Shown: positions 23,424-31,092 of the stretch, piece by piece
Layout: each line of letters opens with the position of its first letter
How positions within the stretch are numbered: position 1 is the stretch's first letter
Origin: CAYREX01 sp964423505
GTDB taxonomy: Bacteria; Fermentibacterota; Fermentibacteria; Fermentibacterales; JCC-6
Direction of reading: 5' to 3'
DNA length: 64,000 nucleotides
NCBI GenBank assembly: GCA_964423505.1
Contig: CAYREX010000011.1
Span: 40,319-104,318, forward strand
Translations under genes and position numbers: made by a program
Notes under the pieces: generated by a model
Databases searched by the model: none
Seen by the model: the letters and a program-made list of their open reading frames with translations, nothing else
Told to the model about the DNA's origin: nothing

Positions 23424-23924
23424 ATGGGAGTGACCTTCAACGCCGACGAGGTGCTGGCGATGGCCCAGCAGATAGAGCGGAACGGCCAGGCCTTCTACAG
23501 GCGGGCCTCCGAGGCGGTCTCCGACCGGGACGTCTCCAGGCTGCTCAGCGACCTGTCCGAGTGGGAGAAGTCACACGAGCAGATATTCACCCGCATGCGC
23601 GAGGGGCTCAACGACGAGGAGCGGGAGCCCACGGCGATAGACCCATACGACGAGGGGCAGCTCTACCTCAGCTCCATGGCGGACGAGCACGTCTTCGTGA
23701 GGAAGGACCTCGATCCGGAGTCGCTCATGGAGGGCATGGAGGACGCCGAGGACATCCTGGCCCTGGCGGCCAAGTTCGAGAGGGACTCCATCCTCTTCTT
23801 CATGGGGCTCAAGGGAATGGTCCCGAAGAGGCTGGGCCCGGAGAGCGTGCAGGAGGTCATCGACGAGGAGGTCAGCCACATAGCCTACATCGAGCGCAGG
23901 AGGAAGGCGCTCAGGTCGGGCTGA
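23424..23924 (+). CDS. Ferritin-like diiron protein (rubrerythrin-family, no rubredoxin domain)
   Basis: A 166-residue protein. Four-helix bundle with QQIERNGQAFYRRA, SEWEKSHEQIF (ExxH), KFERDSILFFMGL and IDEEVSHIAYIER (ExxH), giving a full set of diiron ligands. There is no C-terminal rubredoxin domain, unlike the rubrerythrin upstream. Such proteins are probably peroxidases or iron handlers. The ATG is two bases after the ferritin stop. Confidence 0.88.
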   Translation: MGVTFNADEVLAMAQQIERNGQAFYRRASEAVSDRDVSRLLSDLSEWEKSHEQIFTRMREGLNDEEREPTAIDPYDEGQLYLSSMADEHVFVRKDLDPESLMEGMEDAEDILALAAKFERDSILFFMGLKGMVPKRLGPESVQEVIDEEVSHIAYIERRRKALRSG

Positions 23925-23958
23925 GCGGGAACCGTAGCGAAAGGGGAGAGGAGGCCGC

Positions 23959-25173
23959 TTGAGCGCCTTCAGCGCAGTGAAGCTGACCGACAGGGTGTAC
24001 TGGGTCGGAGCCATAGACTGGGCCCTGCGGGACTTCCACGGCTACCGTACCGGCAGGGGAACCACCTACAACGCCTACCTGCTCATGGCCGACAGGCCGA
24101 CCCTGGTGGACACGGTGAAGAGGCCGTTCCACTCTGAGATGATGTCCAGGATAGCCTCCGTGACGGACCCGGAGGACATCGAGGTGGTGATAAGCAACCA
24201 CTCCGAGATGGACCACTCCGGCTCGCTGCCGGCGACCATCGAGGCGGTATCCCCGGACAGGGTGCTGGCCTCCGTGATGGGGCGGAAGGCGCTGGCCTCC
24301 CACTTCCACTGGGACCCGGAGACCGTCGAGGCGGTCCGGGACGGCGACACGATCGACCTGGGCGGGATGACGGTGAGCTTCCTGGAGACCAGGATGCTGC
24401 ACTGGCCGGACAGCATGGTCTCGTACGTGCCGGAGGAGCGGGTCCTGTTCAGCCAGGACGGCTTCGGGATGCACCTGGCCTCAACGGAGCGGTTCGACGA
24501 CCAGCTCCCGCAGCACGTCCTGGACGAGGAGGCTGCCAAGTACTACGCGAACATCCTGATGCCCTTCTCACCGGTCGTATCCAAGCTGATGGCCAGGCTC
24601 GGCGAGCTGGACCTGGACATAGGCTTCCTCTGCCCCGACCACGGGCCGGTCTGGAGAAGCGGCATCGGCCGGATACTCGGCCAGTGGTCGGAGTGGGCCG
24701 CCCAGGAGCCCTCCATGAAGGCGGTCATCGTCTACGACACCATGTGGGGCAGCACCGCGAAGCTGGCGGACGCCGTCACCAACGGGCTCTCGTCGAAGGG
24801 TGTCTCGGTGAGGGTCATGCCGCTGGGCTCCGCCCACAGGAGCGACGTGGCGACCGAGCTGCTGGACGCCGGTGCCCTGCTCGCCGGAAGCCCCACCATC
24901 AACGGACAGGTGTTCCCCACCGTGGCAGCCTGCATGACCTACATAGGCAGCCTCAGGCCGAAGAACCTGACCGGGGCGGCTTTCGGCTCCTACGGGTGGA
25001 GCGGCGAGTCGGTGGGCAGGCTGGAGTCCATGCTGGACGACCTGGGCGTGGAGAGGGCCGCCGAAGGCCTGAAGGTCAACTACGTCCCCACCCCGGAGGA
25101 CATGACCGCAGCAACCGGGCTGGGAGAGGCCGTCGGCGATAGGCTGGCGGCGTTCTGCGGGGAGGAGGGCTGA
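23959..25173 (+). CDS. fprA: Flavodiiron protein (FprA)
   Basis: A 404-residue protein. The N-terminal metallo-beta-lactamase-like domain has the diiron ligands H81, E83, D85, H148, D167 and H228 at exactly canonical spacing (62, 18 and 60 residues between the last four). The C-terminal flavodoxin domain starts near 250 (YDTMWGSTAKLADAV). FDPs reduce O2 to water or NO to N2O, taking electrons from rubredoxin. TTG start with GGGGAGAGGAGG upstream. The next gene encodes its likely redox partner and overlaps by one base. Confidence 0.96.
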   Translation: MSAFSAVKLTDRVYWVGAIDWALRDFHGYRTGRGTTYNAYLLMADRPTLVDTVKRPFHSEMMSRIASVTDPEDIEVVISNHSEMDHSGSLPATIEAVSPDRVLASVMGRKALASHFHWDPETVEAVRDGDTIDLGGMTVSFLETRMLHWPDSMVSYVPEERVLFSQDGFGMHLASTERFDDQLPQHVLDEEAAKYYANILMPFSPVVSKLMARLGELDLDIGFLCPDHGPVWRSGIGRILGQWSEWAAQEPSMKAVIVYDTMWGSTAKLADAVTNGLSSKGVSVRVMPLGSAHRSDVATELLDAGALLAGSPTINGQVFPTVAACMTYIGSLRPKNLTGAAFGSYGWSGESVGRLESMLDDLGVERAAEGLKVNYVPTPEDMTAATGLGEAVGDRLAAFCGEEG

Positions 25174-25907
25174 TGGACCAGAGCGCATTGCTGGCGCTCA
25201 GCTACGGCCTCTACGTCGTGGGGTCGAGGCGGGGCGACAAGCTGAACGGGCAGATAGCCAACACCGTCTTCCAGATAACGGCCGACCCGGTCAGGGTGGC
25301 CGTCTCCATCAACCGGACCGAGCTTACGCACGAGCTGATGAGCGAGACCGGCAGGTGCAGCGTAGGCGTGCTCTCCCAGACCGCCGACATGCCCTTCATC
25401 GGGAACTTCGGTTTCAGGAGCGGCAGGGACACGGACAAGTTCGAGAAGGTCCCCTACATGCTCACCGGCTCCGGCTGCCCGGTGCCGGAGGAGCACATCC
25501 TGGCCTACCTGGACGTTGCCATAGAGGAGCAGGTCGACGTGGGTACCCACACCGTCTTCATCGGGCGGGTCACCGACTGCGGGATATCCGCCACAGGGGT
25601 CCCCATGACCTATTCCCACTACCGCGAGGTGCTCTGCGGGAAGACCCCGCCGACGGCGCCTTCGCACATGCCGGCCAGCTGCGATACCGACCCCCCGGAG
25701 GGGGAAGGCAGTGACGGGGCCGGCCCGAGAGAGGAGCGGGAGAGCGAGATGCAGAAGTACGAGTGCAGCGTGTGCGGATACGTGTACGACCCGGAGAAGG
25801 GCGACCCGGACTCGGGCATCAAGCCCGGCACCTCCTTCGAGGACCTGCCGGACGACTGGGTCTGCCCGGTATGCGGCGTCGGGAAGGACATGTTCAACCC
25901 CGCCTGA
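25173..25907 (+). CDS. hrb: High-molecular-weight rubredoxin (flavin reductase domain plus rubredoxin)
   Basis: A 244-residue fusion. Residues about 1-165 are a flavin-reductase-like FMN domain (GQIANTVFQIT, VSINRTELTHELM, VGVLSQTAD). A disordered acidic linker follows. Residues about 190-244 are rubredoxin (CSVCGYVYDPEKGD and WVCPVCGVGKD). In Moorella this Hrb type passes NAD(P)H electrons to FprA. The ATG overlaps the fprA TGA, so the pair is co-translated, a compact NADH:O2/NO reductase system closing the PerR operon. Confidence 0.94.
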   Translation: MDQSALLALSYGLYVVGSRRGDKLNGQIANTVFQITADPVRVAVSINRTELTHELMSETGRCSVGVLSQTADMPFIGNFGFRSGRDTDKFEKVPYMLTGSGCPVPEEHILAYLDVAIEEQVDVGTHTVFIGRVTDCGISATGVPMTYSHYREVLCGKTPPTAPSHMPASCDTDPPEGEGSDGAGPREERESEMQKYECSVCGYVYDPEKGDPDSGIKPGTSFEDLPDDWVCPVCGVGKDMFNPA

Positions 25908-25927
25908 CCCGACTCGCGCGCAACAGC

Positions 25928-25979
25928 GGGGTCGGAGCATACTGTTGCATGAATGCAACAAGCTGCTCCGACCCCTTTT
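25928..25979. repeat. Nested palindromic element, copy 1 (also terminator-like)
   Basis: Outer arms GGGGTCGGAGCA (25928-25939) and TGCTCCGACCCC (25964-25975) are a perfect 12-bp inverted repeat. Inside, TGTTGCAT and ATGCAACA (25943-25950, 25953-25960) form a second perfect hairpin with loop GA. TTTT follows the right arm, so for the hrb operon it can act as a terminator. See copy 2. Confidence 0.85.
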
Positions 25980-26009
25980 CCATTCCGTTGGACGGCCCGC
26001 TCCGGCACT

Positions 26010-26044
26010 GCGGTTGAATCAATTCAACCGCGTGCTCCGACCCC
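26010..26044. repeat. Nested palindromic element, copy 2 (partial)
   Basis: GCGGTTGAAT and ATTCAACCGC (26010-26019, 26022-26031) form a perfect 10-bp hairpin with loop CA, followed by TGCTCCGACCCC (26033-26044), an exact repeat of copy 1's right arm. The left outer arm is missing or degenerate. Inner stems of both copies share GTTG and CAAC but differ at a paired position (C-G against A-T), a compensatory change. The copy overlaps the 3' end of the xdhC-like gene. Confidence 0.8.
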
Positions 26045-26975
26045 GGAGTTGAATCAGCTGGGCGGCGATGCTGACGGCTATCTCCCAGGGGGACTTGCCG
26101 CCTATGGGGAGGCCTACGGGGGAGTGGACCCTGTCGAGGGACTCGCGGGGGACTCCCCGGGCCAGCAGCCTGACGAAGATCGCGTCCCTCTTCGCCCGAC
26201 TCGCCATCATGCCCACGTAGCGGAGCCGCTTCCCGGACAGGCCGGCCAGCACCTCCTCGTCGTCGGCGTGGTCCGGCGTCATCACCAGCGCCCATGCGTG
26301 CCGCCCCTCGGGCACGCGCAGGTGCGCCTCCGCGTGGGGGATCCTGACCCATTCCAGGTGCTCGGCCGTCTCCGGCGGCTCCCTCGGGTCCATGACCACC
26401 GGGCGGAAGGGGAGCCTCGATAGGAGGTCGGCCACGGCGATGCCCACGTGGCCGCCGCCGATTATGCAGACGGTATCACGAGGACCGAGAGGCGCCTCGA
26501 AGGCCCACTCGCCGTGCTCCGAGCCGCTGAACCCCGATGGGGAGGAGCAGCCGGGGGACACGGCGATCCCGGATTGGGATAGACGCAGTGTCGCCATGGT
26601 TCCGCTCTCCAGGATGCTCAGCGCCGACTCGACAGTGGTCAGATCGCTGCGGTCCAGCGGCATGATTGCAGTGAGCTGGTCTCCGGAGCAGATCATCCCC
26701 GAAGGCTCTCCGCTCCCGCCCGACTCCCTGTGCTCGTGGCCGACCAGCAGCGGGGCTCCGTAGCCAGACCTGGCAAGTCGCCGGGCGCGCTCGGCCAGAT
26801 CCGCTTCCAGGCTGCCGCCACCCACGGTCCCGGCGGTGGAACCGGTAGTGACTGACATCAGGTCGCCGGGGCTCCCGGGGCCGCTGCCCCGGGTCCTGAC
26901 CACCAACAGAAGCGCGCAGGGCTCGTTCCTCTCGAGGACCTCCAGGGCCAGCGACCAGACCGCCGGCTCCGTCAA
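26019..26975 (-). CDS. XdhC/CoxI-family protein
   Basis: A 318-residue protein. N-terminal XdhC domain (RTRGSGPGSPGDLMSV, GTVGGGSLEADL) and C-terminal Rossmann domain (CIIGGGHVGIAVADLL, VMDPREPPE), ending in the conserved HSPVGLPIGGKSPWEIAVSIAAQL. XdhC proteins insert or sulfurate the molybdenum cofactor of xanthine-dehydrogenase-type enzymes. The last ten or so codons come from the palindromic repeat element rather than family sequence. The start overlaps the adenosine deaminase stop (ATGA), which fits a purine-salvage or degradation context. No molybdo-enzyme is in the window. Confidence 0.9.
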   Translation of the reverse strand: MTEPAVWSLALEVLERNEPCALLLVVRTRGSGPGSPGDLMSVTTGSTAGTVGGGSLEADLAERARRLARSGYGAPLLVGHEHRESGGSGEPSGMICSGDQLTAIMPLDRSDLTTVESALSILESGTMATLRLSQSGIAVSPGCSSPSGFSGSEHGEWAFEAPLGPRDTVCIIGGGHVGIAVADLLSRLPFRPVVMDPREPPETAEHLEWVRIPHAEAHLRVPEGRHAWALVMTPDHADDEEVLAGLSGKRLRYVGMMASRAKRDAIFVRLLARGVPRESLDRVHSPVGLPIGGKSPWEIAVSIAAQLIQLRGRSTRLN

Positions 26976-28228
26976 CCGGTAGTCTCCTGCAGCCTCTCCC
27001 TCTCCACCTTCTCGAAGTACTCCATGCTCCTGCGGACGTACTGCCTCTTCTGGTCGTAGCTGCCGGGGAAGAAGCTCCTCTTGAAGCCGTACACGATGAG
27101 GTTCTTGAGCTGGTCCATGGAGAGGTCGAAGGTGGAGGTGGCCTTGAACAGCTCGTCCGTGACAGTGGTGTGGGAGACGGTACGGTTGTCGGTGCAGATG
27201 GTCACGGAGAGCCTCCGGTCGACCATCTTGCCGAAGGGATGGTCGGCCAGGTCGCGGTAGAGCGGGTTCGTCTGCTGGTTGGAGGTGAGGCAGACCTCGA
27301 CGGTTATCCGCCTGTCGGCGATGTACTGGGCCAGCCGCTCGACGTATGCCTCGTGGTCGGTTATCTCCGGGCTCTCCACCGAGGCGGGGTCGAGCAGGGA
27401 GAGGCCGTGGCCTATCCTGTCGGCGTACAGCTCGGTGATCGCCTGGTAGATGCTCTCCGGCCCGTAGGCCTCGCCGGCGTGTACGCTCTTCTTCAGGAAG
27501 TGGCGCTGAGCCCTTCGGAAAGCCTCCAGGTGGTTCAGGGCCGGCCAGCCCTTCTCGCTGCCGGCCAGGTCTATGCCCACCACCGGGATGCCCTCCTCCC
27601 AGCGGGCCCGGGCGACCGCCCCCTCGAGCTCCATGGAGGCGAGGGCGAAGACCCTCTCCCTGCTGGTGTACTGGTGCATCTCCAGGAAGCGCCTGTACCA
27701 GCCGGAGAAGTCGGCGGTGAAGAAGCGCATGGCGCAGGCGATTATGCCGTAGTGGAAGGGCGGCTCCAGGCCGTCGAGGACCTCCCTGCGGGAGTTGAAG
27801 TCCGCCTCGGCCCTGGCCAGCCCCCGGTGCACTGCCCTCATGCAGTCCACCAGGTCCATCTCGGGCGTGGCGTGAAGCTGCGGGGCGAAGCGCACCTCTA
27901 TGTACCGCACGCCCTCCCGCTGGTTGTCCTCCGCCACCTCGAAGGCTATCCGCTCGAGGTGCTCCGGGCAGTCCATCACGGCTGTCGTGTAGGCGAAGCC
28001 GCGGAGGTACTCGTCCAGGCTGTCGTAGCTGTCCTTGAAGACCGTCTCCCTCAGGCCGTCCTCGGTATCTGAGGGGAGGTCGACCCCGCTCTCGCGGGCC
28101 AGCTCCACCAGGGTGCCCAGCCTTACGGAGCCGTCGAGGTGGAGGTGGAGGTCGGTCTTCGGCAGGCGGGCCAGCAGCTCCCTGTCAGTGGGGCTCGCCG
28201 CGCACGACGCGCTCCTGCGGGCGGCCAT
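26972..28228 (-). CDS. add: Adenosine deaminase family protein
   Basis: A 418-residue TIM-barrel deaminase, longer than the usual 330-350. Zinc and catalytic motifs: TDLHLHLDGS, KSVHAGEAYGP, ADRIGHG and TICTDNRTVS. It would deaminate adenosine or deoxyadenosine to inosine; an adenine or other purine substrate cannot be excluded. The Asp-Asn of the last motif is also seen in other bacterial members. The ATG overlaps the barrel gene's stop as TGATG, and the xdhC-like gene follows with a four-base overlap. Extra length is spread over insertions and a basic N-terminal tail of about 18 residues. Confidence 0.92.
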   Translation of the reverse strand: MAARRSASCAASPTDRELLARLPKTDLHLHLDGSVRLGTLVELARESGVDLPSDTEDGLRETVFKDSYDSLDEYLRGFAYTTAVMDCPEHLERIAFEVAEDNQREGVRYIEVRFAPQLHATPEMDLVDCMRAVHRGLARAEADFNSRREVLDGLEPPFHYGIIACAMRFFTADFSGWYRRFLEMHQYTSRERVFALASMELEGAVARARWEEGIPVVGIDLAGSEKGWPALNHLEAFRRAQRHFLKKSVHAGEAYGPESIYQAITELYADRIGHGLSLLDPASVESPEITDHEAYVERLAQYIADRRITVEVCLTSNQQTNPLYRDLADHPFGKMVDRRLSVTICTDNRTVSHTTVTDELFKATSTFDLSMDQLKNLIVYGFKRSFFPGSYDQKRQYVRRSMEYFEKVERERLQETTG

Positions 28229-29256
28229 CAGAAGAGCTCCCCGAGGGCCATCTGCACTCCAAGGCCCTCCGGCGAGAGGGCGAAGTCGGCCCTCAGCACC
28301 GCGCCGCCCGGTATCACCAGCCTGGCGCCGACCCCGGCGTCCAGGTGGAAGCCGTCCCACGTCATGCCTTCCAGGTCGTCGGACACCTGTCCCATGTCTC
28401 CGAAGAGCACCAGGCCCACCTCCATCCTCTCCATGTCGCCGGGGCCGATGGTGGCCAGCCTCTGCCTGACCTCCAGGTTCCCCAGCAGCGTCCAGTCCCC
28501 CATGAACCTCCGGTCTCCGTAGCCCCTGAGCCCGTCCTCCCCGCCGAGGTGGGGCAGGAACTCGAAGGGCGTCCCGCCGCTGCCCAGGTGCCTGCCGAGG
28601 TGCAGCCGCAGCGAGGGCATCGTCGAGCCGGTCACGCTCGCGAAGACGGCCAGGTCACCCTCTATCCCGGAGTAGGAGAAGCCGTCGCCCGCCTGGTGCG
28701 AGAGGCCGAGCCCCAGGTATCCGGGCAGGGGCAGGCCCGGGTCCCACCTGGCCTCCAGCAGAGGGCCTGCGGACCAGGAGGAGCCGTATGTCCCGGTCGG
28801 GGAGAGCTCCCACAGGTCGCTCTCCTCCCGGTCGAACACCACGGTGTGCCTGCCCTCCAGGCCGGCCGTGAGAAGGAGCCCCCCGGCCGGCAGGAAGGCG
28901 TAGGTGACCGCCAGCCGCTGCTGCTCGCTGTCGTACTCCGCCGTCACGTCGTCGTCGCCGCCGTTGCCCCAGCCGTAGTAGTCGCGCCCCCTGTCAGAGG
29001 CGTACTCCCCCTCGACCGTCACCATACCCCTGCCCGCCGGGATGAGCACCCTGGGCCCAGCCCAGGCGGAGCCGCTCGTGTAGACGTAGGCCATGGTGGT
29101 GACTGCAAACGGCCTCATCGGGGGCTCCAGGTTGTGGCTGAGCACCCCTCCGAAGAGGAAGCCGGAGCCGGTGCTGTAGCTCACCAGGGGGAAGAGGCGC
29201 AGGGCTGCCGCCGGGAGCGCGAGGATGAGAAGCAGCGCCGCTGGGCGTATGCGCAT
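28228..29256 (-). CDS. BamA/D15-like surface-antigen beta-barrel
   Basis: A 342-residue protein with a signal peptide (MRIRPAALLLILALPAAA) and about sixteen predicted strands. The segment GGEDGLRGYGDRRFMGD matches the LRGY/F barrel lid motif of the bacterial surface antigen (D15/Omp85) family, and the C-terminus ends in an aromatic residue (GELF). No POTRA domains, so it resembles short Omp85-type barrels of unknown cargo. CAGGAGG precedes the ATG. It is first in a transcript with adenosine deaminase and XdhC; I see no obvious functional link. Confidence 0.8.
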   Translation of the reverse strand: MRIRPAALLLILALPAAALRLFPLVSYSTGSGFLFGGVLSHNLEPPMRPFAVTTMAYVYTSGSAWAGPRVLIPAGRGMVTVEGEYASDRGRDYYGWGNGGDDDVTAEYDSEQQRLAVTYAFLPAGGLLLTAGLEGRHTVVFDREESDLWELSPTGTYGSSWSAGPLLEARWDPGLPLPGYLGLGLSHQAGDGFSYSGIEGDLAVFASVTGSTMPSLRLHLGRHLGSGGTPFEFLPHLGGEDGLRGYGDRRFMGDWTLLGNLEVRQRLATIGPGDMERMEVGLVLFGDMGQVSDDLEGMTWDGFHLDAGVGARLVIPGGAVLRADFALSPEGLGVQMALGELF

Positions 29257-29360
29257 CTGACCTCCTGGTGTGCTCTGCCGTCCGGCGGGGCATGTCGCAT
29301 GCATGTACCGTTCCCGGGGTTCAAGTATATTGCCTCGAACGCTGTCTCGGGAGGTTAGCA

Positions 29361-30068
29361 GTGCGCGTGCCGCTTGTGGTGGTGCCAACGTACAACGAGC
29401 TCGAGAACATATCCAGGATGGTCCCCACGCTGCTGGACCTCCCGGTCGGGGCCGACGTGCTGGTGGTGGACGACAACAGCCCGGACGGCACCGGCGACGC
29501 CGTGCGCAGGATGTCCGGGGAGAACGACAGGGTGCACCTGCTGCACCGCCCGTGCAAGGCGGGTCTGGGCCAGGCATACGTGGCCGGTTTCGGCTGGGCC
29601 CTGGAGCGGGGGTACGGCCCGGTGGTCCAGATGGACGCCGACTTCTCCCACGACCCGTCGCGGGTGCCGGACCTCATCGGCGAGCTGGACGGTGCCGACC
29701 TGGTCATAGGCTCCCGCTACTGCAGCGGGGTGAACGTGGTGAACTGGCCCATAGGCAGGCTGCTGCTCTCCTGGCTGGCCAACCAGTACACGAGGGTGAT
29801 AACCGGGATGCCGGTCAGCGACGCCACCGGCGGCTTCAAGGCCTTCACCGGTGAGGCGCTGGCCGCGCTGGACCTGGCCAGCATCCGCTCCGACGGCTAC
29901 TCCTTCCAGATAGAGGTCACCTACCAGCTCTACCGGAAGGGCTTCGACATCAGGGAGGTGCCCATCATCTTCGTGGACAGGCACGCCGGGACCTCGAAGA
30001 TGACCAGGAGCATCGTCTGGGAGGCAGTCTGGATGGTCTGGCGCCTCAGGTTCCCCTGGCTGTTCTAG
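29361..30068 (+). CDS. Polyprenol-phosphate mannosyltransferase (DPM1-like GT2)
   Basis: A 235-residue GT2 enzyme: VVVPTYNELENI at the start, VVDDNSPDGTG, QMDADFSHDPSR (DxD), GSRYCSG. The C-terminus lacks membrane segments, so it is the soluble dolichol-phosphate-mannose-synthase type. It makes a polyprenyl-phosphate hexose used as donor by membrane GT-C enzymes. GTG start eight bases after GGGAGG, opening the polysaccharide locus. A GT-C type membrane protein two genes downstream could use its product. Confidence 0.9.
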   Translation: MRVPLVVVPTYNELENISRMVPTLLDLPVGADVLVVDDNSPDGTGDAVRRMSGENDRVHLLHRPCKAGLGQAYVAGFGWALERGYGPVVQMDADFSHDPSRVPDLIGELDGADLVIGSRYCSGVNVVNWPIGRLLLSWLANQYTRVITGMPVSDATGGFKAFTGEALAALDLASIRSDGYSFQIEVTYQLYRKGFDIREVPIIFVDRHAGTSKMTRSIVWEAVWMVWRLRFPWLF

Positions 30069-30120
30069 CGCGGCCGGGGCGGCCCGGGTCTCCCGGGAGC
30101 GGGACGGAGGTGGTCCGAGG

Positions 30121-31092
30121 ATGCAGGTAGAGCGGGTCTCCGCAGCGGAGCGGGACCGTTGGAGGGACTTCGTGCTCAGGTCCAACAACGGGACCATCTT
30201 CCACCTGCCGGACTTCCTCGACTACCACCCGGAGGGACGGTTCGACGACCACCACCTGATGGTCCGCGACGGGAAGGGCATGGTGACGGTGATGCCGGCC
30301 GCCCTCTCGGAGAGGGAGGACGGCCTCTGGATGCGCTCCTACCCCGGGGCCTCCTACGGCGGGCCGGTGCTGGGCGACTCCATCGGCCTCCGCAAGGTGG
30401 AGGGGATGGTGGACGCCGTAATCTCCTACGCCCGCGACCTGGGCTGCGTCGGCCTCGAGATGACCCCCCCGCCCATCGTCTACTACCGCAGGCCGCACAA
30501 CTACCTGGAGTTCGCCCTGGTGAAGAGGGGCTTCGGCTACAGGAAGAGGGAGCTCTCCGCGGTCATCGACCTGGGCAGGCTCGGCGAGGAGATAGACCTG
30601 GGCTTCCACTCCTCCGCCGTCCGGGGCGTCAGGAAGGCCCGCAAGAGCGGGGTCCGGGTGGAGGAGGAGCCGGACTTCGGCGCCTTCTACCCGGTGCTGG
30701 AGAGCAACCTGCAGCAGAGGCACGGCGTAAGCCCGACCCATTCCCTGGAGGAGCTGGAGCGACTGCGCGACCTGCTCGGAAGGGACAGGATAAGGCAGTT
30801 CGTGGCCCGCTCCGTGGAGGGGAGGGTCCTCGCCGGCATGGTGATGTTCCACTGCAACCCGAGGGTCACCCTGGCCTTCTACATCTCCCACGACGACGAC
30901 TTCCAGGCGCTCAGGCCGGTCAACCTGGTCTACCACGAGGTGATATCATGGGCCAGGCAGATGGGCTACCGCTACATGGACCTGGGCACCTACACCCTGG
31001 ACATGGACGTCAACTACGGCCTCTGCCGGTTCAAGGAGTCCTTCTCCGCCCGGGGCATCTTCAGGAACACCCTCAGCGGGAAGACGGGTTGA
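30121..31092 (+). CDS. FemAB/GNAT-fold acyltransferase-like protein
   Basis: A 323-residue protein with the two-lobe GNAT pattern of FemAB-like proteins common in polysaccharide clusters. Features: TIFHLPDFLDYH near the start, GASYGGPVLGDS, SAVRGVRKARKSG, and VNLVYHEVISWARQMGYRYMDL. Family members transfer aminoacyl or acyl groups to cell-envelope substrates. Exact acceptor unknown. GGAGG is ten bases before the ATG. Confidence 0.82.
   Translation: MQVERVSAAERDRWRDFVLRSNNGTIFHLPDFLDYHPEGRFDDHHLMVRDGKGMVTVMPAALSEREDGLWMRSYPGASYGGPVLGDSIGLRKVEGMVDAVISYARDLGCVGLEMTPPPIVYYRRPHNYLEFALVKRGFGYRKRELSAVIDLGRLGEEIDLGFHSSAVRGVRKARKSGVRVEEEPDFGAFYPVLESNLQQRHGVSPTHSLEELERLRDLLGRDRIRQFVARSVEGRVLAGMVMFHCNPRVTLAFYISHDDDFQALRPVNLVYHEVISWARQMGYRYMDLGTYTLDMDVNYGLCRFKESFSARGIFRNTLSGKTG

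Noticed and set aside
25928..26044. CRISPR array
   Set aside because: Only two palindromic copies with differing cores, no spacer periodicity and no cas genes.
29301..29331. Promoter for the polysaccharide locus
   Set aside because: TATATT at 29326-29331 is a good -10, but no -35 match lies at a proper distance, so I did not list it.
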